From the NCBI RefSeq assembly GCF_011947265.1, contig NZ_JAATHD010000025.1:1-64000 (forward strand): 64,000 bases of DNA, written 5' to 3'. The notes below the pieces were generated by a model, which saw nothing but the letters and a program-made list of their open reading frames with translations, searched no databases and had not been told where the DNA came from. A program made the translations under genes and the position numbers. This document shows, piece after piece, positions 8,162 through 14,889 of this stretch (position 1 is its first letter; every line of letters begins with the position of its first letter). This DNA comes from Paenibacillus sp. HB172176. GTDB taxonomy: Bacteria; Bacillota; Bacilli; Paenibacillales; Paenibacillaceae.

Positions 8162-9766
8162 CTATTTGCTCGCTGCCAAATAGCGGTCATACTGCGCTTG
8201 CTTGCCTTCGAGCACCTTCTCGATGTTCATCTTCTTCAGCGTCGCGATGTACGAATCGAAGTTGTCCAGGCTTTCCTGGCCGGTGATGAACTTGTAGTGC
8301 ATCTCTTCGACATAGGTCGTAATATCCGTCATGTACATGCTTTCGGCATCGGCCTCATCCTGCAGCGCGTAGACGAACGGGAACGGCGCTTTAATGTATT
8401 TCTCGAGCTCCTTGTCGAGCTTCGCATGCCAGGGAGCAACCTGAACATCCGCCGAATCGGTCGATTGCGAGATCGGCAGGTTGACCGGACCTATGCCAAG
8501 CTGCTGAATGAACTCGTTGTCTTTGCCTTGCTCGGTGAATTGCTTCTTGCCGTCCTTCTCTTCATAGGTCACGCCTTCGATGCCCCAGGTGTAGTAGGTC
8601 TGAGCCTCTTCGCTCGACGCATAGTCGAGGAATTTAAAGGCGAGCTCGGGATCCTTCGCATTCTTCGAGATGCCGAAGATGCCGCTGACCGGCGTTCTTC
8701 CGACATAGAATTGATCGCCATGAGGCCCGACGAGCGGCGCGATGCCTTTGATCAGCGGCACGCTCGGATCATAGTCGGCGAACAGCGGGCTGTACACCAT
8801 CGACGTATACCAGCTGAAGTTGAACGTTACTCCGGTTACATTTTGAGAGAATCTTGAGGATACCTGGTCAGCCGTTGTGCTGGCGAAATCGACCGGAAGC
8901 AGCCCTTCCTTATAAAGTCCGTTCAGATAGGTCAAATATTCCTTGTAGGCAGCGTCATAATAGCCGAAATGCACCTTGCCGCTGTCATCCGCGTAGAACT
9001 TGTTGTAGAGATCCATGCCGAATACCGGGCCGAACGCCATCTGCAGAAACTTCGGATCCATCGACATCGGAATCTCGTCCGCCTTGCCGTTCTGATTCGG
9101 ATCATCCGTCTTGAACTTGCGCAGCATCTCGGTGAATTCGTCGATCGTGGTCGGCTCCTTCAAGCCTACCGCGTCGAGCCATCTCATGTTGATCATGAAC
9201 AGCGGCATATAGTTTTTCGTCAAGGTGCGCTGCGGCACATAGTACATGTCGCCGTCCGGCGTCGTCAGGCTCGCCTTGATGTCGGGATTGTCTTCATAGA
9301 GCTTCTGCAAATTGACGCCGTATTTCTCGTAGAGCTCGTTAATTGGAAGGAAGAGGCCGCTCTTGATGTATTTCATCAATTGATCCTGGTCGGGCAAGTA
9401 CACGATATCGGGCAAATCTTGTCCCGAAGCGAGCCGCGGACTGACCGAGTCCGCGTAATTTTGCGGCGCCACCAGCTGCCAATCGACGCTGATGCCCGCG
9501 TTTTCAACGATTTTTTTGACAATATCGGCGTTGTTCAGGTCCACATTGGTTGTCCAGGCATTCGTCGCCAGAACGGACAGCTTCTTCCCGGATTGATCCG
9601 TGATCGGACCGGAGCCGGTGTAGGTGAAGCTCGAGGTTTCCGCCTCAGATGAGGGCGGCGCCGCTCCCTCGTTATTGTTGTTCGTGTTGCCCGAGCAAGC
9701 GCTTACCGTTGTGACCAGAAGTGCCGCAATCGCCATGTAACCCAGCCCTTTGAATTTTAGAGACAT
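8162..9766 (-). CDS. Extracellular sugar-binding lipoprotein of an ABC transporter (534 aa)
   Basis: Captures a carbohydrate outside the cell and hands it to the permeases encoded just upstream. A lipoprotein signal peptide is clear (MSLKFKGLGYMAIAALLVTT, lipobox VSAC near residue 24), followed by a low-complexity Asn/Glu linker. The mature part is of the large (about 500-aa) LplA/YtcQ-like class, with GQDLPDIVYLP, FLDYASSEEAQTYYTWG and ITTYVEEMHYKFITG motifs typical of that group. GGGAGG lies before the ATG. Third gene of the operon permease-permease-binding protein; no ATPase is present, as usual for this class, which shares a MsmX-like ATPase encoded elsewhere. Confidence 0.92.
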   Translation of the reverse strand: MSLKFKGLGYMAIAALLVTTVSACSGNTNNNNEGAAPPSSEAETSSFTYTGSGPITDQSGKKLSVLATNAWTTNVDLNNADIVKKIVENAGISVDWQLVAPQNYADSVSPRLASGQDLPDIVYLPDQDQLMKYIKSGLFLPINELYEKYGVNLQKLYEDNPDIKASLTTPDGDMYYVPQRTLTKNYMPLFMINMRWLDAVGLKEPTTIDEFTEMLRKFKTDDPNQNGKADEIPMSMDPKFLQMAFGPVFGMDLYNKFYADDSGKVHFGYYDAAYKEYLTYLNGLYKEGLLPVDFASTTADQVSSRFSQNVTGVTFNFSWYTSMVYSPLFADYDPSVPLIKGIAPLVGPHGDQFYVGRTPVSGIFGISKNAKDPELAFKFLDYASSEEAQTYYTWGIEGVTYEEKDGKKQFTEQGKDNEFIQQLGIGPVNLPISQSTDSADVQVAPWHAKLDKELEKYIKAPFPFVYALQDEADAESMYMTDITTYVEEMHYKFITGQESLDNFDSYIATLKKMNIEKVLEGKQAQYDRYLAASK

Positions 9767-9819
9767 TCCTAATTACCTCCCTTTTTTGGTGAACACATCT
9801 ATACAGACAAAGGGCGAAT

Positions 9820-10701
9820 TCACCCTTTCACTGCCCCTAACGTAATGCCCTTGACAAAATACCGCTGAATGAACGGATACACCATCACGATTGGCACGAT
9901 GCTGACGACGATGGAGACATATCGCACCTGCAAGGTGGATACGGCGAGCGTGCCGACCGAGGTGCCTCCGCCCATCTTCTGCATAATCTCGGGAGAAGCC
10001 ATGACCAATACCCGTCTTAGGAAAATTTGCAGCGGCTGCAGACTCTGATCGCCGAGATAGAGCAGCGCGCTGAAGAAATTGTTCCAGTGGAACACGGCAT
10101 AGTACAGCGCCAGCACCGCAAGCGTCGGCTTCACGACCGGAATCGCGATGCGGAACAGCATCGTAATGTCGTTCGCGCCGTCGAGGCTCGCGCTCTCGAA
10201 TATTTCGTTCGGAATGCCCTCGAACGCCGAGCGGCAGATCATGACGTTGAAGGTCGAGACCAGCACGGGCAGCACCATGACCCATCTGGAGTTATAGAGG
10301 CCAAGCTGGGTAATCAGCATATAGACCGGAATCAGGCCGCCGGAGAAATACATGGTGAAAGCGATAAAGAAGTTCAGCTTCCGGCGAAGGAAGAACCGCG
10401 CTCTCGACAGCGGGAATGCCGCCAGACATGTGGCGAAGAGATTCAGCGCCGTTCCTACTACCGTGTACCATATGGTGTTGTAGTAGGAGGTCCAAATCTC
10501 CTTGTATTGCAGCACCATCTTGTAGCCGTCAAAGGTGGGATCGACCGGGTACAGCCATACCTTCTGCTGGTCGATAGCGGTTACAGAGCTGAGCGAGATC
10601 GAGATGACGTACAGGAACGGATACAGCGTAACGATGACGGCGAGAATCGCGATCATGTATATCATCACGTAATAGCTCCGATCCGCGGATGATTGCTTCA
10701 T
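9820..10701 (-). CDS. Carbohydrate ABC transporter permease, LplC/YtcP-like (293 aa)
   Basis: Membrane subunit of the sugar importer. It has a long first membrane helix (YYVMIYMIAILAVIVTLYPF), the family sequence YVISISLSS and the permease EAA loop near residue 185 (FESASLDGANDITMLFRIAI, then PVVKPTLAVLALYY). The C-terminal YFVKGITLGAVKG is typical of the LplC/YtcP group. It follows the other permease gene by 49 bases, with GGGAG before its ATG, and precedes the binding-protein gene by 53 bases. Confidence 0.92.
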   Translation of the reverse strand: MKQSSADRSYYVMIYMIAILAVIVTLYPFLYVISISLSSVTAIDQQKVWLYPVDPTFDGYKMVLQYKEIWTSYYNTIWYTVVGTALNLFATCLAAFPLSRARFFLRRKLNFFIAFTMYFSGGLIPVYMLITQLGLYNSRWVMVLPVLVSTFNVMICRSAFEGIPNEIFESASLDGANDITMLFRIAIPVVKPTLAVLALYYAVFHWNNFFSALLYLGDQSLQPLQIFLRRVLVMASPEIMQKMGGGTSVGTLAVSTLQVRYVSIVVSIVPIVMVYPFIQRYFVKGITLGAVKG

Positions 10702-10750
10702 TGAAGTTGCTCCCTTCTGGAATTTCGGCGATAGAGCGACCGGGGGACGA

Positions 10751-11665
10751 TTACCATAGCGACATGGAGGTCACCCGGCGTGACAATGTGTTGGCCGCGA
10801 AGACCAGGACAAAGGTGACCACGGAATTGAACAGCCCGATCGCGGTGGCGAATCCGAAGTTCTGCCCTTCGATACCCATTCGGTACACATAGGTGGAGAG
10901 CACATCCGCCGTCTCGTAGGTCGAGCCGTTGTAGAGCAGATACACCTTCTCGAAGCCGATGCTCATCAGTCCTCCAAGCGAGAGCAGGAGCAGGATGATA
11001 ATCGTCGGCTTGATGCTCGGCAGCGTCAGATGCCACAGCTCCTGAAACTTGTTCACGCCGTCGATTTTGCCGGAATCGTACATTTCCGGATCGATCCCCA
11101 TAATGGCCGCGATATAGATGATGGAGCTGAAGCCGAAGCTTTGCCAGATTTCCGACGACGTGAAGATCGTTCTGAACCAGCCCGGATCCATCATAAAGTT
11201 AATCTTATCCATGCCTAGCTCGGCCAGGAACGTATTGACGATGCCGTCCGTCGGCGACAGGAAGTTGATGATCATGCCGGCGATGACGACGGTCGAGATG
11301 AAATGCGGCAGATACGTAATCGTCTGGGCGAATCGCTTGAAGACGCGATTCTTGATCTCGACGATGCAGACCGCGAACAGAATCGGAATCCAGAAGCCGA
11401 ACACCAGCGGATAGAACGCAAGCAGGAAGGTATTGCGAATCAGCCGCCAGAAGTAGATGGAATTCGCGAATTGAACGAACCATTTGAAGCCGACCCATTC
11501 ACCGCCCCATATGCCATGTCCCGGCGTGAAGTTTTTGAACGCAATGACGATTCCCGGCATGGGCAGATACATGAATACCACGTAGTAGATGAAAATGGGT
11601 GAAAACATAATGAGCAGATATTTGTCCCGCTTGATCAGTCCAAGCAGCTTTCGAGCTTGATCCAT
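10751..11665 (-). CDS. Carbohydrate ABC transporter permease, LplB-like (304 aa)
   Basis: First gene of the ABC operon. Six predicted membrane helices begin with YLLIMFSPIFIYYVVFMYLP; the EAA loop reads YDSGKIDGVNKFQELWHLTL followed by PSIKPTIIILLLL. The family motif LPHFISTVVIAGMIINFLSP is present near residue 120. AGGAGGACG lies before the ATG. Two LacI-type operator candidates and a cre-like site are upstream, pointing to substrate induction and catabolite repression. Confidence 0.92.
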   Translation of the reverse strand: MDQARKLLGLIKRDKYLLIMFSPIFIYYVVFMYLPMPGIVIAFKNFTPGHGIWGGEWVGFKWFVQFANSIYFWRLIRNTFLLAFYPLVFGFWIPILFAVCIVEIKNRVFKRFAQTITYLPHFISTVVIAGMIINFLSPTDGIVNTFLAELGMDKINFMMDPGWFRTIFTSSEIWQSFGFSSIIYIAAIMGIDPEMYDSGKIDGVNKFQELWHLTLPSIKPTIIILLLLSLGGLMSIGFEKVYLLYNGSTYETADVLSTYVYRMGIEGQNFGFATAIGLFNSVVTFVLVFAANTLSRRVTSMSLW

Positions 11666-11714
11666 CGTAATCGTCCTCCTCTTTTGTTGAATGCCCAGCT
11701 GACAGAATGCGTTT

Positions 11715-11728
11715 TTACAACGTTTGAA
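11715..11728. promoter_or_regulatory. Imperfect LacI-type operator
   Basis: TTACAACGTTTGAA, 50 bp before the LplB-like start codon, matches 11 of 14 positions of the perfect palindrome at 11878. It could be the second operator for looping or blocking by the LacI protein. Confidence 0.5.
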
Positions 11729-11877
11729 ATTTTTGATACAAAGAGATTTTTTTCAAAGGCGCAACCGTTGCAGACGGAATGTCAGTAGGATCAGACTCCG
11801 AGATCTAAAGGTATATTTGACCAATTCAACTGATTTCACCCCTTATTCCTCGCTTTGATTCCTTTTTGCCTTGATTT

Positions 11878-11891
11878 TTACAACGTTGTAA
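11878..11891. promoter_or_regulatory. LacI-type operator, perfect 14-bp palindrome
   Basis: TTACAACGTTGTAA is a perfect palindrome with the central CG step typical of LacI/GalR-family operators. It lies in the 600-bp region upstream of the sugar ABC operon and 3.9 kb from the lacI-type gene of the same cluster. Confidence 0.7.
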
Positions 11892-11903
11892 TTTTTGCAT
11901 TTT

Positions 11904-11917
11904 TGAATACGCTTTCA
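11904..11917. promoter_or_regulatory. cre-like site (CcpA)
   Basis: TGAATACGCTTTCA matches the Bacillus catabolite-responsive consensus TGWAARCGYTWNCW with one mismatch. Placed 12 bp from the LacI operator, it would give glucose repression of the ABC operon. Confidence 0.55.
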
Positions 11918-12182
11918 GTTATTTTTCTCTATTCTACAAGCTGAACGAAAAATTTGCAAACACTTTTTTTGTAGGGAGTTGAATAGACCTCGACGCACTT
12001 GCGCTGACCGGTGCTCCAAGGCACTTCGACAGCACTTCGGTAACTCTTCAACAACTCTTTAACACAGCGTTCCCCGCTTCAGCGCTGGATTCCAGCTCTA
12101 TCGACACTGCAACAGCTCCTTCCTCCTATTTCAGTATTACTGGTGCTCCAACGATGTCCCCTCTGATGAGAACCCAGCGCAA
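11918..12182. other. Intergenic stretch without recognised gene
   Basis: Between the ABC operon control region and the YceI terminator hairpin no reading frame with a ribosome site was found. Short similar pieces (GGTGCTCCAA, CACTTCG) recur but no clear repeat unit is resolved. Confidence 0.4.
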
Positions 12183-12218
12183 AGAGCCTCCTATCCACGA
12201 TCGTGGACAAGAGGCTCT
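12183..12218 (-). terminator. Hairpin downstream of yceI, possible terminator
   Basis: AGAGCCTC pairs with GAGGCTCT and encloses a second palindrome, TCCACGATCGTGGA. It lies 60 bases after the YceI stop. The T-run is poor (TTTGCGC), so termination is uncertain. Confidence 0.5.
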
Positions 12219-12278
12219 GCTGGTATATGAGCAATCATAGGAAGGCAAGGGCGAGGCCTTGAGCTTAACCCGCCAAAC

Positions 12279-12812
12279 TTATCCCTGCTGCGCCGCTTCG
12301 ATTTCCAGTGAAATCTTCACATCGTCTCCGATGAGAACGCCGCCTGTTTCCAATGCCGCATTGTAGGTTAGTCCGTAATCGCTGCGTTTGATGGTGCCGG
12401 TCGCGCTGAAGCCCGCTTTCGCATTGCCCCATGGATCCTTGCCTTCGCCTTCGAAGGTAACGTCGAACGTCTCCGAACGAGTCACGCCATGCAGCGTCAC
12501 ATCACCCGTTACTTTATAGTCTCCGCCGCCTTCCGGAATAATGGAAGTCGCTTTGAAATCAAGCGTCGGATACTTCTCAATGTCGAAGAAATCAGCGGAT
12601 TTCAAGTGCGCGTCGCGATCGCCATTTCGCGTGTCAACTGTACTCAAATCGATTTTGAAGGAGATATCCGCCGTTGTCAGATCATTCACATCGGCCGCAA
12701 CATTCGCCTCGAAGCCGTGGAAAGAGCCTTTCACCTTTGCGATCATCATATGTCTTACCGAGAAATCAACTGCGCTGTGCGATGCGTCTACTGCCCATTG
12801 TACTTTTGCCAT
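12279..12812 (-). CDS. YceI family lipid-binding protein, cytoplasmic form (177 aa)
   Basis: YceI-like lipocalin-fold protein thought to bind isoprenoid quinones or amides. The family signature opens the protein (WAVDASHSAVDFSVRHM) and is followed by ADISFKIDLSTVDTRNGDRDAH, DKYPTLDFK-like FDIEKYPTLDFKAT and GDVTLHGVTR. No signal peptide is present, as usual for the Gram-positive members. GGAGG precedes the ATG by nine bases. Its promoter overlaps an operator almost identical to that of the marR gene at 23838, so it is probably induced by the same quinone or electrophile signal, which fits a quinone-binding role. Confidence 0.92.
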   Translation of the reverse strand: MAKVQWAVDASHSAVDFSVRHMMIAKVKGSFHGFEANVAADVNDLTTADISFKIDLSTVDTRNGDRDAHLKSADFFDIEKYPTLDFKATSIIPEGGGDYKVTGDVTLHGVTRSETFDVTFEGEGKDPWGNAKAGFSATGTIKRSDYGLTYNAALETGGVLIGDDVKISLEIEAAQQG

Positions 12813-12886
12813 TAGAATAACCTCCAGTGAATGTTTTTATTTTACTTACTTTTAATAATTAACTTACAATTAACTTGTTCTTGAAT

Positions 12887-12917
12887 ATATCTTAAACTAA
12901 AGATATCAGAATGTCAA
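12887..12917 (-). promoter_or_regulatory. yceI promoter with MhqR-type operator
   Basis: A sigma-A promoter reads TTGACA (12917-12912), 17-bp spacer, TAAGAT (12894-12889). The 18-bp inverted repeat TATCTTAAACTAAAGATA (12888-12905) covers the -10 box and most of the spacer, a repressor position. It differs by one base from the site ahead of the marR gene at 23866. Confidence 0.75.
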
Positions 12918-13019
12918 CAGCTACTTTTACACTTTCGGCTAAATTCGCTTTGCCTTAATTACTTTTTACATCTGCAGCTCCATCCTGCGCCGTTTACACT
13001 TATGCCAGCTATTTCATAT

Positions 13020-13062
13020 AAAAAAGCTGCCCACGACCGCCGCAATCGATCATGAAACAGCT
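13020..13062 (-). terminator. Intrinsic terminator of the Glu/Ala-rich gene
   Basis: On the minus strand AGCTG...CAGCT closes a long stem with several G-T pairs and is followed by six Ts. It lies 30 bases beyond the stop codon at 13092. Confidence 0.75.
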
Positions 13063-13091
13063 CTGTGTTTTTTGTTAAAAGGGTAGATGGA

Positions 13092-13397
13092 TTATTCCGG
13101 TTCCTCCGCAGCCGATTCCGCCATTTCGTCTTCGTTGGCGGCTGCCGCCAGCTCAAGCTCTTCTTCCACTTGGGCTTCAACCGCAGCCGCATCGCTTGCT
13201 TCCTCTACTTCGGCCTCAGCCTCGGCAGCACTCGACGCAGCTTCTGCCGCTTCTTCAACGGCAACTGCCTCCTCATCCGCATCTGCTTCAGCCATTACAG
13301 CAGCCGTTGCTTCCGCTTCCTCGGCAATAACGCTCTCTGCGATCACCGCGGCCGCTTCCTCGGCGTTCTCCTGAACAAATTCTTGTTCTTGGCTCAT
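13092..13397 (-). CDS. Highly acidic Glu/Ala-rich low-complexity protein (101 aa)
   Basis: An unrecognised small protein in which Glu, Ala, Val, Ser and Asp make up nearly all residues (for example AEAEAEVEEASDAAAVEAQ). It has no Lys, Arg or His after the N-terminus and no signal peptide, and should be strongly acidic and helical or disordered. Start 13397 (MSQEQEF) is preferred because GGGAGGTGA lies eight bases before it; a GTG three codons earlier would overlap that ribosome site. A promoter-proximal cre-like site and a good terminator flank the gene, which supports its being expressed. Function unknown; candidates include a chaperone-like acidic peptide or spore-associated protein. Confidence 0.7.
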   Translation of the reverse strand: MSQEQEFVQENAEEAAAVIAESVIAEEAEATAAVMAEADADEEAVAVEEAAEAASSAAEAEAEVEEASDAAAVEAQVEEELELAAAANEDEMAESAAEEPE

Positions 13398-13429
13398 TTC
13401 CTTCACCTCCCTACCCTTCTATAGCTCAA

Positions 13430-13443
13430 TTGTAGCGCTTTCA
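13430..13443. promoter_or_regulatory. cre-like site upstream of the Glu/Ala-rich gene
   Basis: On the minus strand TGAAAGCGCTACAA matches the CcpA consensus with one mismatch and overlaps TACAAT, a likely -10 box. This would place the small acidic protein under catabolite control. Confidence 0.5.
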
Positions 13444-13696
13444 TAGATTCCCGCAAGAGGTGTAAAATGTCGCAAAATAAGAACTTTTCCCGTTTCCCCG
13501 CCTAAGGTCCAGTATCCGATCCATCCCACGGCTGTTTCCCCATACAGGCGGCGCAAGTTAAGATGTATGCAGTGAAATACAGAATGAAAGGAAGGAAGCT
13601 TGACCATTCGCTGAATAGCGGAATGAATTTCCCGTTATGGATAGCGTGAAAGGCTATTTCTTGTATATAATAAAAAATGAAATGGAGCTGTTAATG

Positions 13697-14200
13697 ATGA
13701 AAATTAAAAGCATTGCAGGCGCATTGCTGCTCATGCTCGGAATCGTATTGCTGCTGAATCAAGGAGAAACCTTCGGTCCCGGCAAAATATTCGCTTATTT
13801 CTGGCCGTCGCTGTTTGTTATGCCGCTTGGGCTGTTCTTCCACTGGCTGTACTTCGGCATGACAGGTCGCAGAGGCAGCGGACTGTTGATTCCCGGGGGC
13901 ACGCTTCTGGCAGCCGGAATCGTCTCTCAGATCGCGATGCTGTTCGATAACTGGATTTATATGTGGCCAGGCTACATTCTGGCTCCCGCAGTCGGTCTGC
14001 TTGAGTTTTATTGGTTCGGCAACCGCAATAAGTGGCTGCTCATCCCGATTAATATTATGACCGTGCTGTCCCTGCTGTTCTTCGCTGTATTCTCGTTCGG
14101 TTCGTTGTTCAACAGCGTCCTCTCCACGCAGCCGTACTTCGCCATTCTTCTTATTGTAGGCGGAGCCGCGATTCTGCTGCTCCGGAGAAAAGCGGAGTAG
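13697..14200 (+). CDS. Small membrane protein, LiaI/LiaF-TM-like (167 aa)
   Basis: Five hydrophobic segments are visible: IAGALLLMLGIVLLLNQ, FAYFWPSLFVMPLGLFF, GLLIPGGTLLAAGIVSQ, WPGYILAPAVGLLEFYWF plus LIPINIMTVLSLLFFAVFSF, and a C-terminal PYFAILLIVGGAAILLL with a basic tail. The opening resembles the transmembrane part of LiaI/LiaF-like proteins. The start is set at 13697 (or 13694) because TGGAG lies six to nine bases before it; the upstream methionine at 13637 lacks a ribosome site. Function unknown; a role in sensing or buffering membrane stress is a guess from family resemblance. Confidence 0.65.
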   Translation: MKIKSIAGALLLMLGIVLLLNQGETFGPGKIFAYFWPSLFVMPLGLFFHWLYFGMTGRRGSGLLIPGGTLLAAGIVSQIAMLFDNWIYMWPGYILAPAVGLLEFYWFGNRNKWLLIPINIMTVLSLLFFAVFSFGSLFNSVLSTQPYFAILLIVGGAAILLLRRKAE

Positions 14201-14325
14201 CCGCCAAGCAACCGATTGCCGACAACATTCAATCGAGCCTCGTTAGCGCTGCCTTCCGGCTTGCCTGACGGGGCTCATTCCGAGTCTTATGACTTTACGA
14301 AAGCCCAAGGAGGTAATACCCGCTT

Positions 14326-14823
14326 ATGCTAGATTTTCACCAAAAGCTTGCCATCCTCTCATCATTCCCCAAGCTTCATCGCAAGGACGTCTCGCTTGGC
14401 CGCGTGAACTTTCATTATGAAGAGAGCGCGCATGAGAAGAAGACCGTTGTCTATCATCTTCATCCGAACGGCAACGGCTTCGTCTACGCAGGCCTGCTGC
14501 CGAATGAGAATTCAGATGCGAAAGGCATGGTTAATATACGCGACTGTACCGAGGAAGAGCTTCGCCGCCTGGTCTCGGCTTCGATCGCTTCGCTTGCTCC
14601 TTCCGAAGCATCGTCCGAAGCAAGCCGGGTAGCCGCCGGATGGGGGCATGGACGCAAGCCGGCGCGCGAGGAGCATTGGATCGGATCTGACGGCGCGCGG
14701 CTGACCATCATTCGAGAGGACGAATTATGGTACGTATACGCCGGCGAATCGATCGAAATGGCCTTCGAAACCTATAACGAAGCCGTGCAATATATGGAGG
14801 ACGAACAATTTCATCGCGAGTAG
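14326..14823 (+). CDS. Hypothetical protein (165 aa)
   Basis: Not recognised. It begins MLDFHQKLAILSSFPKLHRKD, has two alpha/beta-looking halves separated by a Ser/Ala-rich linker (residues 90-115) and no signal peptide or membrane segment. The first half contains VVYHLHPNGNGFVYAGLLP, the second LTIIREDELWYVYAGESIEM. GGAGG lies 13 bases before the ATG. It precedes the kinase-mqnB-mqnD group by 66 bases and is on the same strand, but has no visible functional link to it. Confidence 0.7.
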   Translation: MLDFHQKLAILSSFPKLHRKDVSLGRVNFHYEESAHEKKTVVYHLHPNGNGFVYAGLLPNENSDAKGMVNIRDCTEEELRRLVSASIASLAPSEASSEASRVAAGWGHGRKPAREEHWIGSDGARLTIIREDELWYVYAGESIEMAFETYNEAVQYMEDEQFHRE

Positions 14824-14889
14824 AGAGGAATTCCGCCTCCCCTTGTCTAATTGTATGAATGACAACTTAGATAGCGGGAGGCTGCTTTT

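Noticed and set aside
5928-8183. A 751-codon open frame on the plus strand across the pectinesterase and LacI genes
   Set aside because: It is antisense to two well-recognised genes, is rich in Arg/His/Leu as mirror frames of GC-rich genes are, and has no ribosome site or family resemblance.
13087-13374. A plus-strand Ser/Ala-rich frame opposite the Glu/Ala-rich gene
   Set aside because: Mirror of the Glu/Ala codons; no ribosome site, whereas the minus strand has GGGAGGTGA, a promoter and a terminator.
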